This document shows positions 34,623 to 42,143 of a DNA stretch of 64,000 bases, in pieces. Within the stretch, counting starts at the first letter, position 1; the number at the start of each line of letters is the position of its first letter. The notes under the pieces are model-generated. The model had not been told where the DNA came from. It did no database searches and saw nothing but the letters and a program-made list of their open reading frames with translations. The position numbers were made by a program, and so were the translations under genes. This DNA comes from Oscillospiraceae bacterium (GTDB lineage: Bacteria > Bacillota > Clostridia > Oscillospirales > Acutalibacteraceae), in NCBI GenBank assembly GCA_015066085.1, contig SVPA01000001.1:62001-126000 (forward strand), in the 5' to 3' direction.

Positions 34623-36617
34623 CTATTGAGCAATTTGTGATATTTCAAGCAGATGTTTTTGAACACGGGCAAGGTCAACTATTGAAATCTTTCCGTCTCG
34701 ATTTGTATCGGCAGCCGTATTCTGACTGTTTTTCAACAAACTAATTTCAAGTAGATGTTTTTGAACACGCGCCAAATCTACTATTGAAACCTTTCCGTCA
34801 CCGTTTGTGTCACCGAAAATTACAATATTAAGCGAGAGGGTTTGCTCGTTTTTAGTGTTATAAACGACCACCTTATCGCCGGTTGCGATAACGCCCGAAG
34901 TCTTTTGTTGGTTAGCAGAGTTAAAGACCTTTGCCGTTCCGTTTTTAACACCGAAGTTTTTTACAAAATCACCTACATTTGTACCGATTGTAATACCGCT
35001 GACATAGGTGCCTATTTTGTAGTCGCTCTCAACCGTAGGCTCGGGAGCTGAGTCCTCTCCCCCCTCTTCTCTGAAAACAGAAAGGGTGTAGTTCGCTTTT
35101 TTGCCCGAGGCGGCGGTAACAGTGAGAGTGATTGTGTTTTTACCCTCTGAAAGCGAGATATTTCCCGTTCCGCTAACCGAGGCTCCCGAAGGTACGACGG
35201 CAGAAAAGGCAATAGACGAAGTATCTTTTGAAACAATCATTTCGTAACTGTTTTTATATCTGTCGAAGCCTTCTATAGTGCTACCGTTTACCTTAAGGTC
35301 GGTTATATAATAGTTGTTAGCGCCTTTAGAGGTTGGTAGGGCGGTTTTATTTTCAGACGGCATTTCTTTATAAACAGGAATACTAAAGGTTAAAGCGGCG
35401 TCTGAATTTACGCTTGAATAGGCACTTTTGAGTTTTGAAGATTCAAGGTAAGCGCCCTGAACATTAGTCATATATTGGTTTACATAAAACGAGGGGGTTA
35501 TTACATTGAACTTTTTGTAGTAAAGGGTGTCTTGTCCTCTTTTTACATATCCTGTTGCATAGTGTTCGGCCCCACCTAAAATTGATTTAGCGCGGGTGTT
35601 CCAGGGTCTTCCGAGACTTCCCGAACCCTTAGCATAGATTAGACCGTAGGTAACAGCATCATAACCGCCCGAGGCATAGGCACGGACATTAAAGTAGTTA
35701 TAATATCCTTCATAACCCTTTATTTTACCCGAAATGCTTCCGCCCGTTCCGTTAACACCCTGTTCGATTATGATACTTGCGGCAAGGACATAGGGGCTTA
35801 CTCCCGACTTTTTAGCGGCGTCCATTATAACATCGTTATAGGTTTCATAGGTATCTTCGGGGAACTCTCCCTCCATAAAGGTACCTTTTAAAATTTTCTG
35901 AAGCCCCTCGGCATTCTGAAGATTCGGGTTATAAGTCTGGTCGAGGAACATGTAAATATAGTTCTCGTTCAGGAAATTTCTGGGTTCAAGATAATACTCT
36001 ACTACCTCACGCTCGGCGGTTACCCAGTTTCCGCTATCATAAGAAACATATTTACCGTCAGTCCAGTTATATGCTTTATCTGCCATTGATTTCCAGGAAT
36101 CAGGAATAGAACTTACTCCGTTTTGTACAAGGCTTTTTCCAACCTTGCTTTCTTCCCTTACCGCTACTTCCCAGGTCATTGAAAGATGGTCAGCAAGGAA
36201 AACCCAATTAGGATGGGCGGCGTGAAGTTTGCGGAGTAGAACCTTATAACTTTCGGGGAAGTTTTGTTTAGTCAGGTTTGCCTCGAAATCGGCATTATAG
36301 TCGTATTTAGGGATTTCTTTTACATTTATTATATAGTTGGACGCAACATATCCATATCCGCTCTTATAAGCGATTTTATACCATTTATAATCTCCACCGG
36401 TTACCGGTTCGCCATAAATAGTTACCTCGGCATTTGGGGAAAGGGTTCCAAGGGAATTATAGTTTGTTCCGGGACCTTTCCGAACATTAAGAGCGTCGGA
36501 AACATTGACCGTTCCCGTATGAGTGGCTTGTTCGGCATGAACCGTATTTATGCCAATACAGGTTACAAACATTACGACGCAAAGAATAACCGATATGTAT
36601 TTTTTTATGCGATTCAT
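34623..36617 (-). CDS. Secreted glucosaminidase with SH3, cadherin-like and dockerin domains
   Basis: The 664-aa protein has a signal peptide (ending VHA, about residue 28) and a bacterial SH3 domain (about 33-100, ALNVRKGPGTNYNSLG). A glucosaminidase-type muramidase domain follows (about 270-380, with YVLAASIIIEQG as probable catalytic glutamate region). Then come a cadherin-like sandwich (about 430-520) and a C-terminal type I dockerin with two Ca-binding repeats (DTNGDGKVSIVDLARVQKHL and DTNRDGKISIVDLARVQKHL). It would cut peptidoglycan glycan chains outside the cell. It is 10 nt upstream of the cohesin-bearing membrane protein gene. Confidence 0.88.
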   Translation of the reverse strand: MNRIKKYISVILCVVMFVTCIGINTVHAEQATHTGTVNVSDALNVRKGPGTNYNSLGTLSPNAEVTIYGEPVTGGDYKWYKIAYKSGYGYVASNYIINVKEIPKYDYNADFEANLTKQNFPESYKVLLRKLHAAHPNWVFLADHLSMTWEVAVREESKVGKSLVQNGVSSIPDSWKSMADKAYNWTDGKYVSYDSGNWVTAEREVVEYYLEPRNFLNENYIYMFLDQTYNPNLQNAEGLQKILKGTFMEGEFPEDTYETYNDVIMDAAKKSGVSPYVLAASIIIEQGVNGTGGSISGKIKGYEGYYNYFNVRAYASGGYDAVTYGLIYAKGSGSLGRPWNTRAKSILGGAEHYATGYVKRGQDTLYYKKFNVITPSFYVNQYMTNVQGAYLESSKLKSAYSSVNSDAALTFSIPVYKEMPSENKTALPTSKGANNYYITDLKVNGSTIEGFDRYKNSYEMIVSKDTSSIAFSAVVPSGASVSGTGNISLSEGKNTITLTVTAASGKKANYTLSVFREEGGEDSAPEPTVESDYKIGTYVSGITIGTNVGDFVKNFGVKNGTAKVFNSANQQKTSGVIATGDKVVVYNTKNEQTLSLNIVIFGDTNGDGKVSIVDLARVQKHLLEISLLKNSQNTAADTNRDGKISIVDLARVQKHLLEISQIAQ

Positions 36618-36737
36618 GACTCACTTCCTCTCTCAATATACAACTTAATTATATCAATTTAGACAAGGTGTGTCAATATAAAACGGCAAGAAACCGTCGA
36701 TTTTATGTAAACCAAATATTTGAAGTTCTGCATATAC

Positions 36738-36766
36738 TTGACTATTTATATAAATTATGTTATTAT
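36738..36766 (+). promoter_or_regulatory. Promoter of the tandem CNNM/CorC genes
   Basis: TTGACT (36738-36743) and TATTAT (36761-36766) are 17 nt apart. Confidence 0.78.
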
Positions 36767-36804
36767 GACGCTATAAAATGATGATATAAGGAGTTGGTTT
36801 TTAA

Positions 36805-38169
36805 ATGGACGACGGGTGTAGTTTAAGTACAACAACCGAAGGCCGATTATGTCTTTTACAGACAGATTTTAATTTTTCGGGTATTTTTGATTTGGTCGCA
36901 GACAATTTGTGGACTATTATTTTTCTGCTTTGTCTGTTGGCTTTCAGTGCCTTTTTTTCATCCTCTGAAACCGCTGTAACCGCAGTTAGCAAAGCACGTG
37001 TTAAGGCGATGGCAGACGGAGGGGTTCGGTCTGCAAAAACTGCCCTTAAACTTATAAACAATTTTGACAAATCTATTACGACCATACTGGTAGGAAACAA
37101 TATTGTTAACATTGCGATGAGTTCTTTTTCAACCCTTCTTGCAATTCATCTTGGTATTCCTACCGCTTTAATGACGCTGTTGGTTACAGTAACGGTAATT
37201 CTTTTCGGAGAGGTTCTTCCTAAAGCACTTGCCAAAGAACTCGGCGAAGGATATTTGCTTAAAATTGCCTCGCCTCTTAGCCTTATGGAACTTCTTCTTG
37301 CTCCTTTTACGGCGCTGTTTTCTTTAATATCCCGTCTTGTAACCAAACTATTTGCAAAAAACCAAGAACCTACCGTTACCGAAGATGATGTTATTGATAT
37401 TATTGAGGATATGGAAGAAGATGGCTCTATTGATTCAGATGAAAGCCGTCTTCTTTATTCTGCCTTTGAATTTTCGGATGTTTCGGTTTCTGATATTTTA
37501 ACCGACCGAAGAGATGTACTCTGTCTTGATATAAATTCAACAAAAGAGGAAATTCTTGAAACCGTAAAGGCTTCTCCTTATTCGAGAATTCCAGTTTATA
37601 GGGGCGAACTTGATAATATTATCGGTGTACTTCGAACCAGAGAATATCTTGAAAGTTATCTTAAAGGGCACAGTCCCGACCTTAAAGCGCTTCTTGACCT
37701 TCCCTTATTTGTAACCCCTGAAAATAAAATTGACGAACTGCTCGCCGAGATGAAACGACTTCACAAGCCTTTTGCCATAGTTAAAACTCGTTCGGGCAGA
37801 ATTGTCGGTATAGTTACTATGGAAGATATGCTTGAAGAACTTGTTGGCGAAATTTTCGACGAAAACGATAAAATTGAGGACAAGTTCCGACAGATAGACG
37901 AAAACACCTTTGAAATCAGTGCCGACCTTTCGGTTGTTTCGGCTTTTGAGATGATGGACTATGACGACTTTGACCGAGATGAGTGCGGACATTATACCCT
38001 TCGCAAATGGGTTGGTCGAATGCTTGGCAGAGTACCCTCGGTAGGTTCACAGTTTACCTATCGACGACTGAACATTACCGCTCAAAAGGTTTTCAGAGGA
38101 AGACTTGTTTCGCTAACCTTTAAAATCAGCGAACCCATAGAAAATGAGGATGGGGGTGCTGACGAATAA
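36805..38169 (+). CDS. CNNM/CorC-family membrane protein with CBS pair (copy 1)
   Basis: The 454-aa protein has a DUF21/CNNM membrane domain (about residues 30-190, with FFSSSETAVTAVSKARV), a CBS pair (about 225-340) and a C-terminal CorC/HlyC domain. The family is linked to Mg2+ (and Co2+) efflux; older names call it hemolysin-like. The next gene encodes a paralogue and overlaps by one base (TAATG), so the two are probably made in equal amounts and may form a heterodimer. The N-terminal 25 residues are not hydrophobic, and AAGGAG lies about 11 nt before the ATG. Confidence 0.9.
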   Translation: MDDGCSLSTTTEGRLCLLQTDFNFSGIFDLVADNLWTIIFLLCLLAFSAFFSSSETAVTAVSKARVKAMADGGVRSAKTALKLINNFDKSITTILVGNNIVNIAMSSFSTLLAIHLGIPTALMTLLVTVTVILFGEVLPKALAKELGEGYLLKIASPLSLMELLLAPFTALFSLISRLVTKLFAKNQEPTVTEDDVIDIIEDMEEDGSIDSDESRLLYSAFEFSDVSVSDILTDRRDVLCLDINSTKEEILETVKASPYSRIPVYRGELDNIIGVLRTREYLESYLKGHSPDLKALLDLPLFVTPENKIDELLAEMKRLHKPFAIVKTRSGRIVGIVTMEDMLEELVGEIFDENDKIEDKFRQIDENTFEISADLSVVSAFEMMDYDDFDRDECGHYTLRKWVGRMLGRVPSVGSQFTYRRLNITAQKVFRGRLVSLTFKISEPIENEDGGADE

Positions 38170-39443
38170 TGTATATTCAAATTATTGTTATTCTGATATG
38201 TCTTATAGGCTCTGCCTTCTTCTCGGCAAGTGAAACGGCGTATAATCTCGCAAACGAGGGACAACTTGAAAAGAGTGCGGATAAAAATTTTATAAGCAAA
38301 ACCGCCTATAAAATAAGCCGTAATTACAACTTTGCTATTACCTCTATTCTTATTGGCAATAATATTGTTAACTTTGCTTTTTCAACCGCTATAACCTCGA
38401 TGTGCCTATCTCTGCTTTTTGAAACGGGGCTTACAACCGAAAATCTTTCGGCTACCGTTGCAACTGTTGTTTCGACAATATTATTACTTGTTTTTGGAGA
38501 AATTGCACCAAAGGTTATTGCAAAAGGCAATTCCAAACTTCTTATTCATATCTTTGCTGTTCCCCTTTTCACCTTTATGATAATCTTCTTTCCTGTTGCG
38601 TGGCTTATCAATAAACTGATAAACCTTGTTGGCAGATTGTTTTCAAACAGCGACAGCGGAGTTACAACCGATGAACTTGCTTCAATTATTGAAACGGGCG
38701 AGGAAGAGGGCTCTATTGACGAAGATATGAGCGAACTTTTACAGTCGGCAATTGATTTTTCAGACACCTCTATAAAGGAGATTATGATTCCAAGGGTCGA
38801 TATGGTTGCGATTGACCTGAGCGCCGATATTGACGAGATAATTGAAACGGTTTTCGCTTCCCCCTACTCAAGAATTCCCGTTTACGAAGAAAGCATTGAC
38901 AACATTGTTGGTATCCTTGTTGTTCAACAACTATTAAAGGCTCTTACTCACACACCCAAAGAAGAAATAGACATAAAAGAACTGCTTGTTGAGCCTTATT
39001 TTATTCATATGACGGTTAAACTCGACGACGCTCTTGACGTTCTCAGAGAAGAGAGAACTCATATTATGATTGTTCTTGACGAGTTTGGCGGAACGCTTGG
39101 AATAGCAACTATGGAAGATATCCTTGAAGAACTCGTCGGCGAAATCTGGGATGAGGACGAAGAAATTGAACACGATATTGTTAAATCGGGAGCGGATAAA
39201 TACTCGGTTGAAGGAGATATGAACATTTTCGATTTCTTCGAAGCAATCGACTTCGACGAAGGCGATTTCGAAAGCGAGTACACAACCGTAGGCGGTTGGG
39301 CAATTGAAATGTTAAACGGTTTCCCCGAAGAACAGGCTTCTTTTAAATATAGGAATCTGACCGTTACGATTGACTCAATCGAAGAACACCGAATAACAAA
39401 ATTAACCGTTGTTTTTGAACCCGAAGAGAGCGAAGACGACTAA
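38169..39443 (+). CDS. CNNM/CorC-family membrane protein with CBS pair (copy 2)
   Basis: This 424-aa paralogue has the same three-part layout: DUF21/CNNM (FFSASETAYNLANEGQL near the N-terminus, then ILIGNNIVNFAFS), CBS pair (SPYSRIPVYEESIDNIVG and the TMEDILEELVGEIWD part) and the C-terminal CorC domain with many acidic residues. It starts with the A of the previous stop codon. The two copies differ clearly in sequence, so the duplication is not recent. A shared bidirectional terminator follows. Confidence 0.9.
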   Translation: MYIQIIVILICLIGSAFFSASETAYNLANEGQLEKSADKNFISKTAYKISRNYNFAITSILIGNNIVNFAFSTAITSMCLSLLFETGLTTENLSATVATVVSTILLLVFGEIAPKVIAKGNSKLLIHIFAVPLFTFMIIFFPVAWLINKLINLVGRLFSNSDSGVTTDELASIIETGEEEGSIDEDMSELLQSAIDFSDTSIKEIMIPRVDMVAIDLSADIDEIIETVFASPYSRIPVYEESIDNIVGILVVQQLLKALTHTPKEEIDIKELLVEPYFIHMTVKLDDALDVLREERTHIMIVLDEFGGTLGIATMEDILEELVGEIWDEDEEIEHDIVKSGADKYSVEGDMNIFDFFEAIDFDEGDFESEYTTVGGWAIEMLNGFPEEQASFKYRNLTVTIDSIEEHRITKLTVVFEPEESEDD

Positions 39444-39452
39444 ATTAAATAA

Positions 39453-39487
39453 AAATAACCGACAGGACTTCCTATCGGTTATTTTTT
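39453..39487. terminator. Bidirectional terminator
   Basis: AATAACCGA pairs with TCGGTTATT, with an inner AGG/CCT pair, between converging genes and with a T run on both strands. Confidence 0.88.
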
Positions 39488-40974
39488 TATTTCATAGAAT
39501 ATTCTTTTTTTGTTTTATAATTTGGTTCGCAGGTTAGATTTATGCCAAGTCTTTTGAATATCTTTTCGTCAATCTGAGAAAGAATAACGGTTGAATGGAC
39601 CTCGCAACCACGCAGATTCTCGAGTTGTTCCATTGCTTTTTCGGCGTCGGGGTTGGTAGCCGCACAAATTGCAAGAGCGATAAGCACCTCGTCGGTGTGA
39701 AGACGCGGATTACGGTTGCCGAGATGGTCAACCTTTAGATGACGAATCGGCTGAATTGTTTCGGGGGAAATAAGATGGAGGTCATCGTCCAGTCCCGCAA
39801 GGGCTTTAAGAGCGTTGAGAAGAAGAGCCGAACTTGAACCGAGCAGGTCGGAGGTTTTTCCCGTTAAGACTCTGCCGTCGGGAAGTTCGATTGCGGCAGC
39901 GGGAAGACCGGTTAACGCCGCTTTCTGAAGCGCAGGAGAAACAACCTTGCGGTCGGATTCCTTAACACCCGCTTTTTTCATTAGAAGTTCTAACTTGTAT
40001 ACCGATTCATCACTAGCCTTGCCCTGAAGATTCTGACAAAGCCCAACATAATAACGACGGATTATTTCCTCGCAAGAAGCCTTACGAACAACCGCATCAT
40101 CAAAAATACAGTTGCCCGCCATATTTACGCCCATATCGGTAGGAGATTTATAGGGACATTCGCCGTAAATACTTTCCATCATAGCGGTGACTACCGGGAA
40201 GATTTCAACATCTCGATTATAGTTTACGGTTGTTTTACCGTAGGCATCAAGGTGGAACGGGTCAATCATATTAACATCGTTTAGGTCGGCAGTTGCAGCC
40301 TCGTAAGCAAGGTTAACAGGATGATTCAGAGGGATATTCCAGATTGGGAAGGTTTCAAACTTAGCATAGCCTGCTTCAATTCCTCTTTTATGGTCATGAT
40401 AAAGTTGGGAAAGGCAGGTTGCCATTTTTCCGCTACCGGGGCCGGGGGCGGTAACAACTATAAGTTCGCGGGTGGTTTCGATATATTCGTTTTTACCGTA
40501 TCCCTCGTCGCTTACAACCTTTGAAATATTAGAGGGGTATCCATCAATTGCATAATGCTTATAAACCTTAACGCCAAGCCCTTCAAGTCTTGACTTAAAG
40601 GCTTTTGCCTGAGGCTGACCGGAATAGCAGGTCAGGACAACACTTCCGACATAAAGTCCTATTGAACGGAAGATGTCAAAAAGGCGTAGGGTGTCCATAT
40701 CGTAGGTAATACCAAGGTCGCCACGAAGTTTATTCTTTTCAATATGACCCGCATTAACAACTATAACAACCTCAACCTGTTCCTTCATTTGAAGGAGCAT
40801 ACGAAGTTTACTGTCGGGTTTAAAACCGGGGAGAACACGAGAGGCGTGAAAATCATCATATAACTTTCCGCCAAATTCAAGATAAAGTTTTCCGCCGAAC
40901 TGAGCAATTCGTTTACGAATATGTTCAGACTGGGTTTTTAAGTACTTTTCATTATCAAAACCAATCGCAGACAT
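39487..40974 (-). CDS. DUF1846 family protein
   Basis: The 495-aa soluble protein fits the DUF1846 (UPF0371) family along its full length, with GFDNEKYLKTQSEHIRKRI at the N-terminus and TAPGPGSGKMATCLSQLYHD (about residues 174-193), which looks like a nucleotide-type loop. The function is unknown. GAGGGG precedes the ATG. It is a single gene with its own promoter. Confidence 0.9.
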   Translation of the reverse strand: MSAIGFDNEKYLKTQSEHIRKRIAQFGGKLYLEFGGKLYDDFHASRVLPGFKPDSKLRMLLQMKEQVEVVIVVNAGHIEKNKLRGDLGITYDMDTLRLFDIFRSIGLYVGSVVLTCYSGQPQAKAFKSRLEGLGVKVYKHYAIDGYPSNISKVVSDEGYGKNEYIETTRELIVVTAPGPGSGKMATCLSQLYHDHKRGIEAGYAKFETFPIWNIPLNHPVNLAYEAATADLNDVNMIDPFHLDAYGKTTVNYNRDVEIFPVVTAMMESIYGECPYKSPTDMGVNMAGNCIFDDAVVRKASCEEIIRRYYVGLCQNLQGKASDESVYKLELLMKKAGVKESDRKVVSPALQKAALTGLPAAAIELPDGRVLTGKTSDLLGSSSALLLNALKALAGLDDDLHLISPETIQPIRHLKVDHLGNRNPRLHTDEVLIALAICAATNPDAEKAMEQLENLRGCEVHSTVILSQIDEKIFKRLGINLTCEPNYKTKKEYSMK

Positions 40975-41003
40975 AATAACCCCTCATAAAATAATATGTA
41001 AAC

Positions 41004-41032
41004 ATTATAACCCATTTTACTTAATATTTCAA
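41004..41032 (-). promoter_or_regulatory. Promoter of the DUF1846 gene
   Basis: On the minus strand TTGAAA (41032-41027) and TATAAT (41009-41004) are 17 nt apart. Confidence 0.82.
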
Positions 41033-41043
41033 CAAGAATAAAC

Positions 41044-41072
41044 AAAAAAACGAGCAAGAAAAATCTTGCTCG
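41044..41072 (-). terminator. Terminator after the peptide genes
   Basis: On the minus strand CGAGCAAGA pairs with TCTTGCTCG around a 4-nt loop, followed by TTTTTTT. Confidence 0.9.
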
Positions 41073-41079
41073 AAAAATT

Positions 41080-41247
41080 TTAGCCGAAAATTGAGGGGGG
41101 ACGCTCAGGAGTAATTTCTCCGCTTGTTCCACCGGTAAACTCCTCATCGGTAACGTCCTTATCGGTATAGTCGGGTGAAGACGACAAAAAATCTTCGCCT
41201 TGTATATTTATTAAATCAAATTTCGGTTCAAGATATGATTTTTTCAT
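41080..41247 (-). CDS. Short acidic peptide, paralogue C (candidate precursor peptide)
   Basis: This 55-aa frame starts MKKSYLEPKFDLIN and has DFLSSSP at residues 19-25, then a divergent acidic tail ending PPSIFG. GGAG lies 6 nt before ATG 41247. Two further frames in the next 900 bp share the pattern MKKxYxxP(E/K), a run of alternating hydrophobics and FL(S/V)SSP. The shared start and variable end look like leader and core of a ribosomally made, modified peptide, but no cysteines are present and no modifying enzyme lies adjacent. It is cotranscribed with paralogue B. The function is unknown. Confidence 0.78.
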   Translation of the reverse strand: MKKSYLEPKFDLINIQGEDFLSSSPDYTDKDVTDEEFTGGTSGEITPERPPSIFG

Positions 41248-41280
41248 AAGGTTCTCCACTAAAATTATTTATTAAGACGC

Positions 41281-41433
41281 TTAAGCCCATTCGTCAGGAC
41301 GACTTGTATTATCTTCAAAACCATTGTCATCACCGTTCCAGTCGTCACCGGCGGAGTTAGGCGAAGATGATAAAAAATCATTAGAAAGTAAATTTAATAT
41401 ATCGAACTCGGGGGAAATGTATTGCTTTTTCAT
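41281..41433 (-). CDS. Short acidic peptide, paralogue B (candidate precursor peptide)
   Basis: This 50-aa frame starts MKKQYISPEFDILNL, has DFLSSSP at residues 19-25, and ends in an Asp/Asn/Gly-rich tail closing with DEWA. GGAG lies 8 nt before ATG 41433. It follows a consensus promoter by about 35 nt and precedes paralogue C by 33 nt. The tail has two tryptophans and many acidic residues. It is not a known family to me; similarity to A and C is clear in the first 25 residues and weak after that. Confidence 0.78.
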   Translation of the reverse strand: MKKQYISPEFDILNLLSNDFLSSSPNSAGDDWNGDDNGFEDNTSRPDEWA

Positions 41434-41466
41434 AGAAGTTTCTCCATTCATCAATATACTATTTGT

Positions 41467-41495
41467 ATTATAAAATACCCCTTATGGTTTGTCAA
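41467..41495 (-). promoter_or_regulatory. Consensus promoter for peptides B and C
   Basis: On the minus strand TTGACA (41495-41490) and TATAAT (41472-41467) are 17 nt apart: a perfect sigma-A promoter with a leader of about 25 nt. Confidence 0.88.
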
Positions 41496-41499
41496 GGAA

Positions 41500-41530
41500 A
41501 AACAAAGACCCCGGCAGAAAAGTGCCGGGG
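41500..41530 (-). terminator. Terminator after the acidic lipoprotein gene
   Basis: On the minus strand CCCCGGCA pairs with TGCCGGGG around a 6-nt loop, followed by TCTTTGTTTTT. Confidence 0.88.
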
Positions 41531-41547
41531 CTAAAGGTCATTAAAGG

Positions 41548-41943
41548 TTAGAATATTCCATTTTCTACTTTGCCAACTTCTCCCTTTAGTTCGCCTTCGC
41601 TAGCAGTTCCTTCTTCATCAGAATTAGTGCTGGAAGAGGTGTCCGAAGAACTGTCTGAAGAGGTGCCACCGCTTGTAGTGGTGTCTTCATTCTTATCGGT
41701 AGTGTCTTCAATTTTTCCGCTATCACTACTGATACCGTCATTCCAGAGGTCCTCTATTTCCTGCTTTTCCGATTCGGTAGGAGCATCCATTTCGCCCCAT
41801 TCATCTGCATAGTCCTGAGTAGGATCGATGCTTGAACCGTTAGAACTGTTATCATCTTTGTCACCACAAGCGGCAAAAGAGAGAACAAGCAAAAGGGAAA
41901 GGGTTAAAGTTAATAGAATTTTAAGAGTGTTCTGCATAATCAT
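41548..41943 (-). CDS. Small acidic lipoprotein
   Basis: The 131-aa protein has a lipoprotein signal peptide (hydrophobic residues about 7-24) with lipobox SFAAC, then a long acidic, Ser/Thr/Asp/Glu-rich mature part without predicted fold. It would sit on the outer face of the membrane. Its ATG shares a base with the peptide A stop codon (TAATG), so the two are translationally coupled; an internal ATG 6 nt later is also possible. It is unlike any family I know. Confidence 0.82.
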   Translation of the reverse strand: MIMQNTLKILLTLTLSLLLVLSFAACGDKDDNSSNGSSIDPTQDYADEWGEMDAPTESEKQEIEDLWNDGISSDSGKIEDTTDKNEDTTTSGGTSSDSSSDTSSSTNSDEEGTASEGELKGEVGKVENGIF

Positions 41944-42122
41944 TATGCCCAGGGGTCAGTTACGTTGCCGCCGGGAACTTCAGTCCAGTTGTTACCGTCG
42001 TCAAGCATATCGTCGCCCATTACGCCTTCATTAACGCCGTATTCGGGAGAAGATACGAGAAATTCATTAGCAGCAGAAAGTTCTAAAACTTCAAGTTCAG
42101 GCTTAACATATAACTTTTTCAT
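41943..42122 (-). CDS. Short acidic peptide, paralogue A (candidate precursor peptide)
   Basis: This 59-aa frame starts MKKLYVKPELEVLEL, has FLVSSP at residues 21-26, then an acidic Gly/Asp/Asn-rich tail ending DPWA. I choose ATG 42122 by analogy with its paralogues, though AAGGAGG is 10 nt away and TTG 42128 is 4 nt away, so the start is uncertain. It lies 21 nt after the secreted cohesin-like gene and overlaps the lipoprotein gene by one base. The three peptides thus flank that lipoprotein. The function is unknown. Confidence 0.78.
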   Translation of the reverse strand: MKKLYVKPELEVLELSAANEFLVSSPEYGVNEGVMGDDMLDDGNNWTEVPGGNVTDPWA

Positions 42123-42143
42123 CGTCAATTTACCTCCTTGAAA

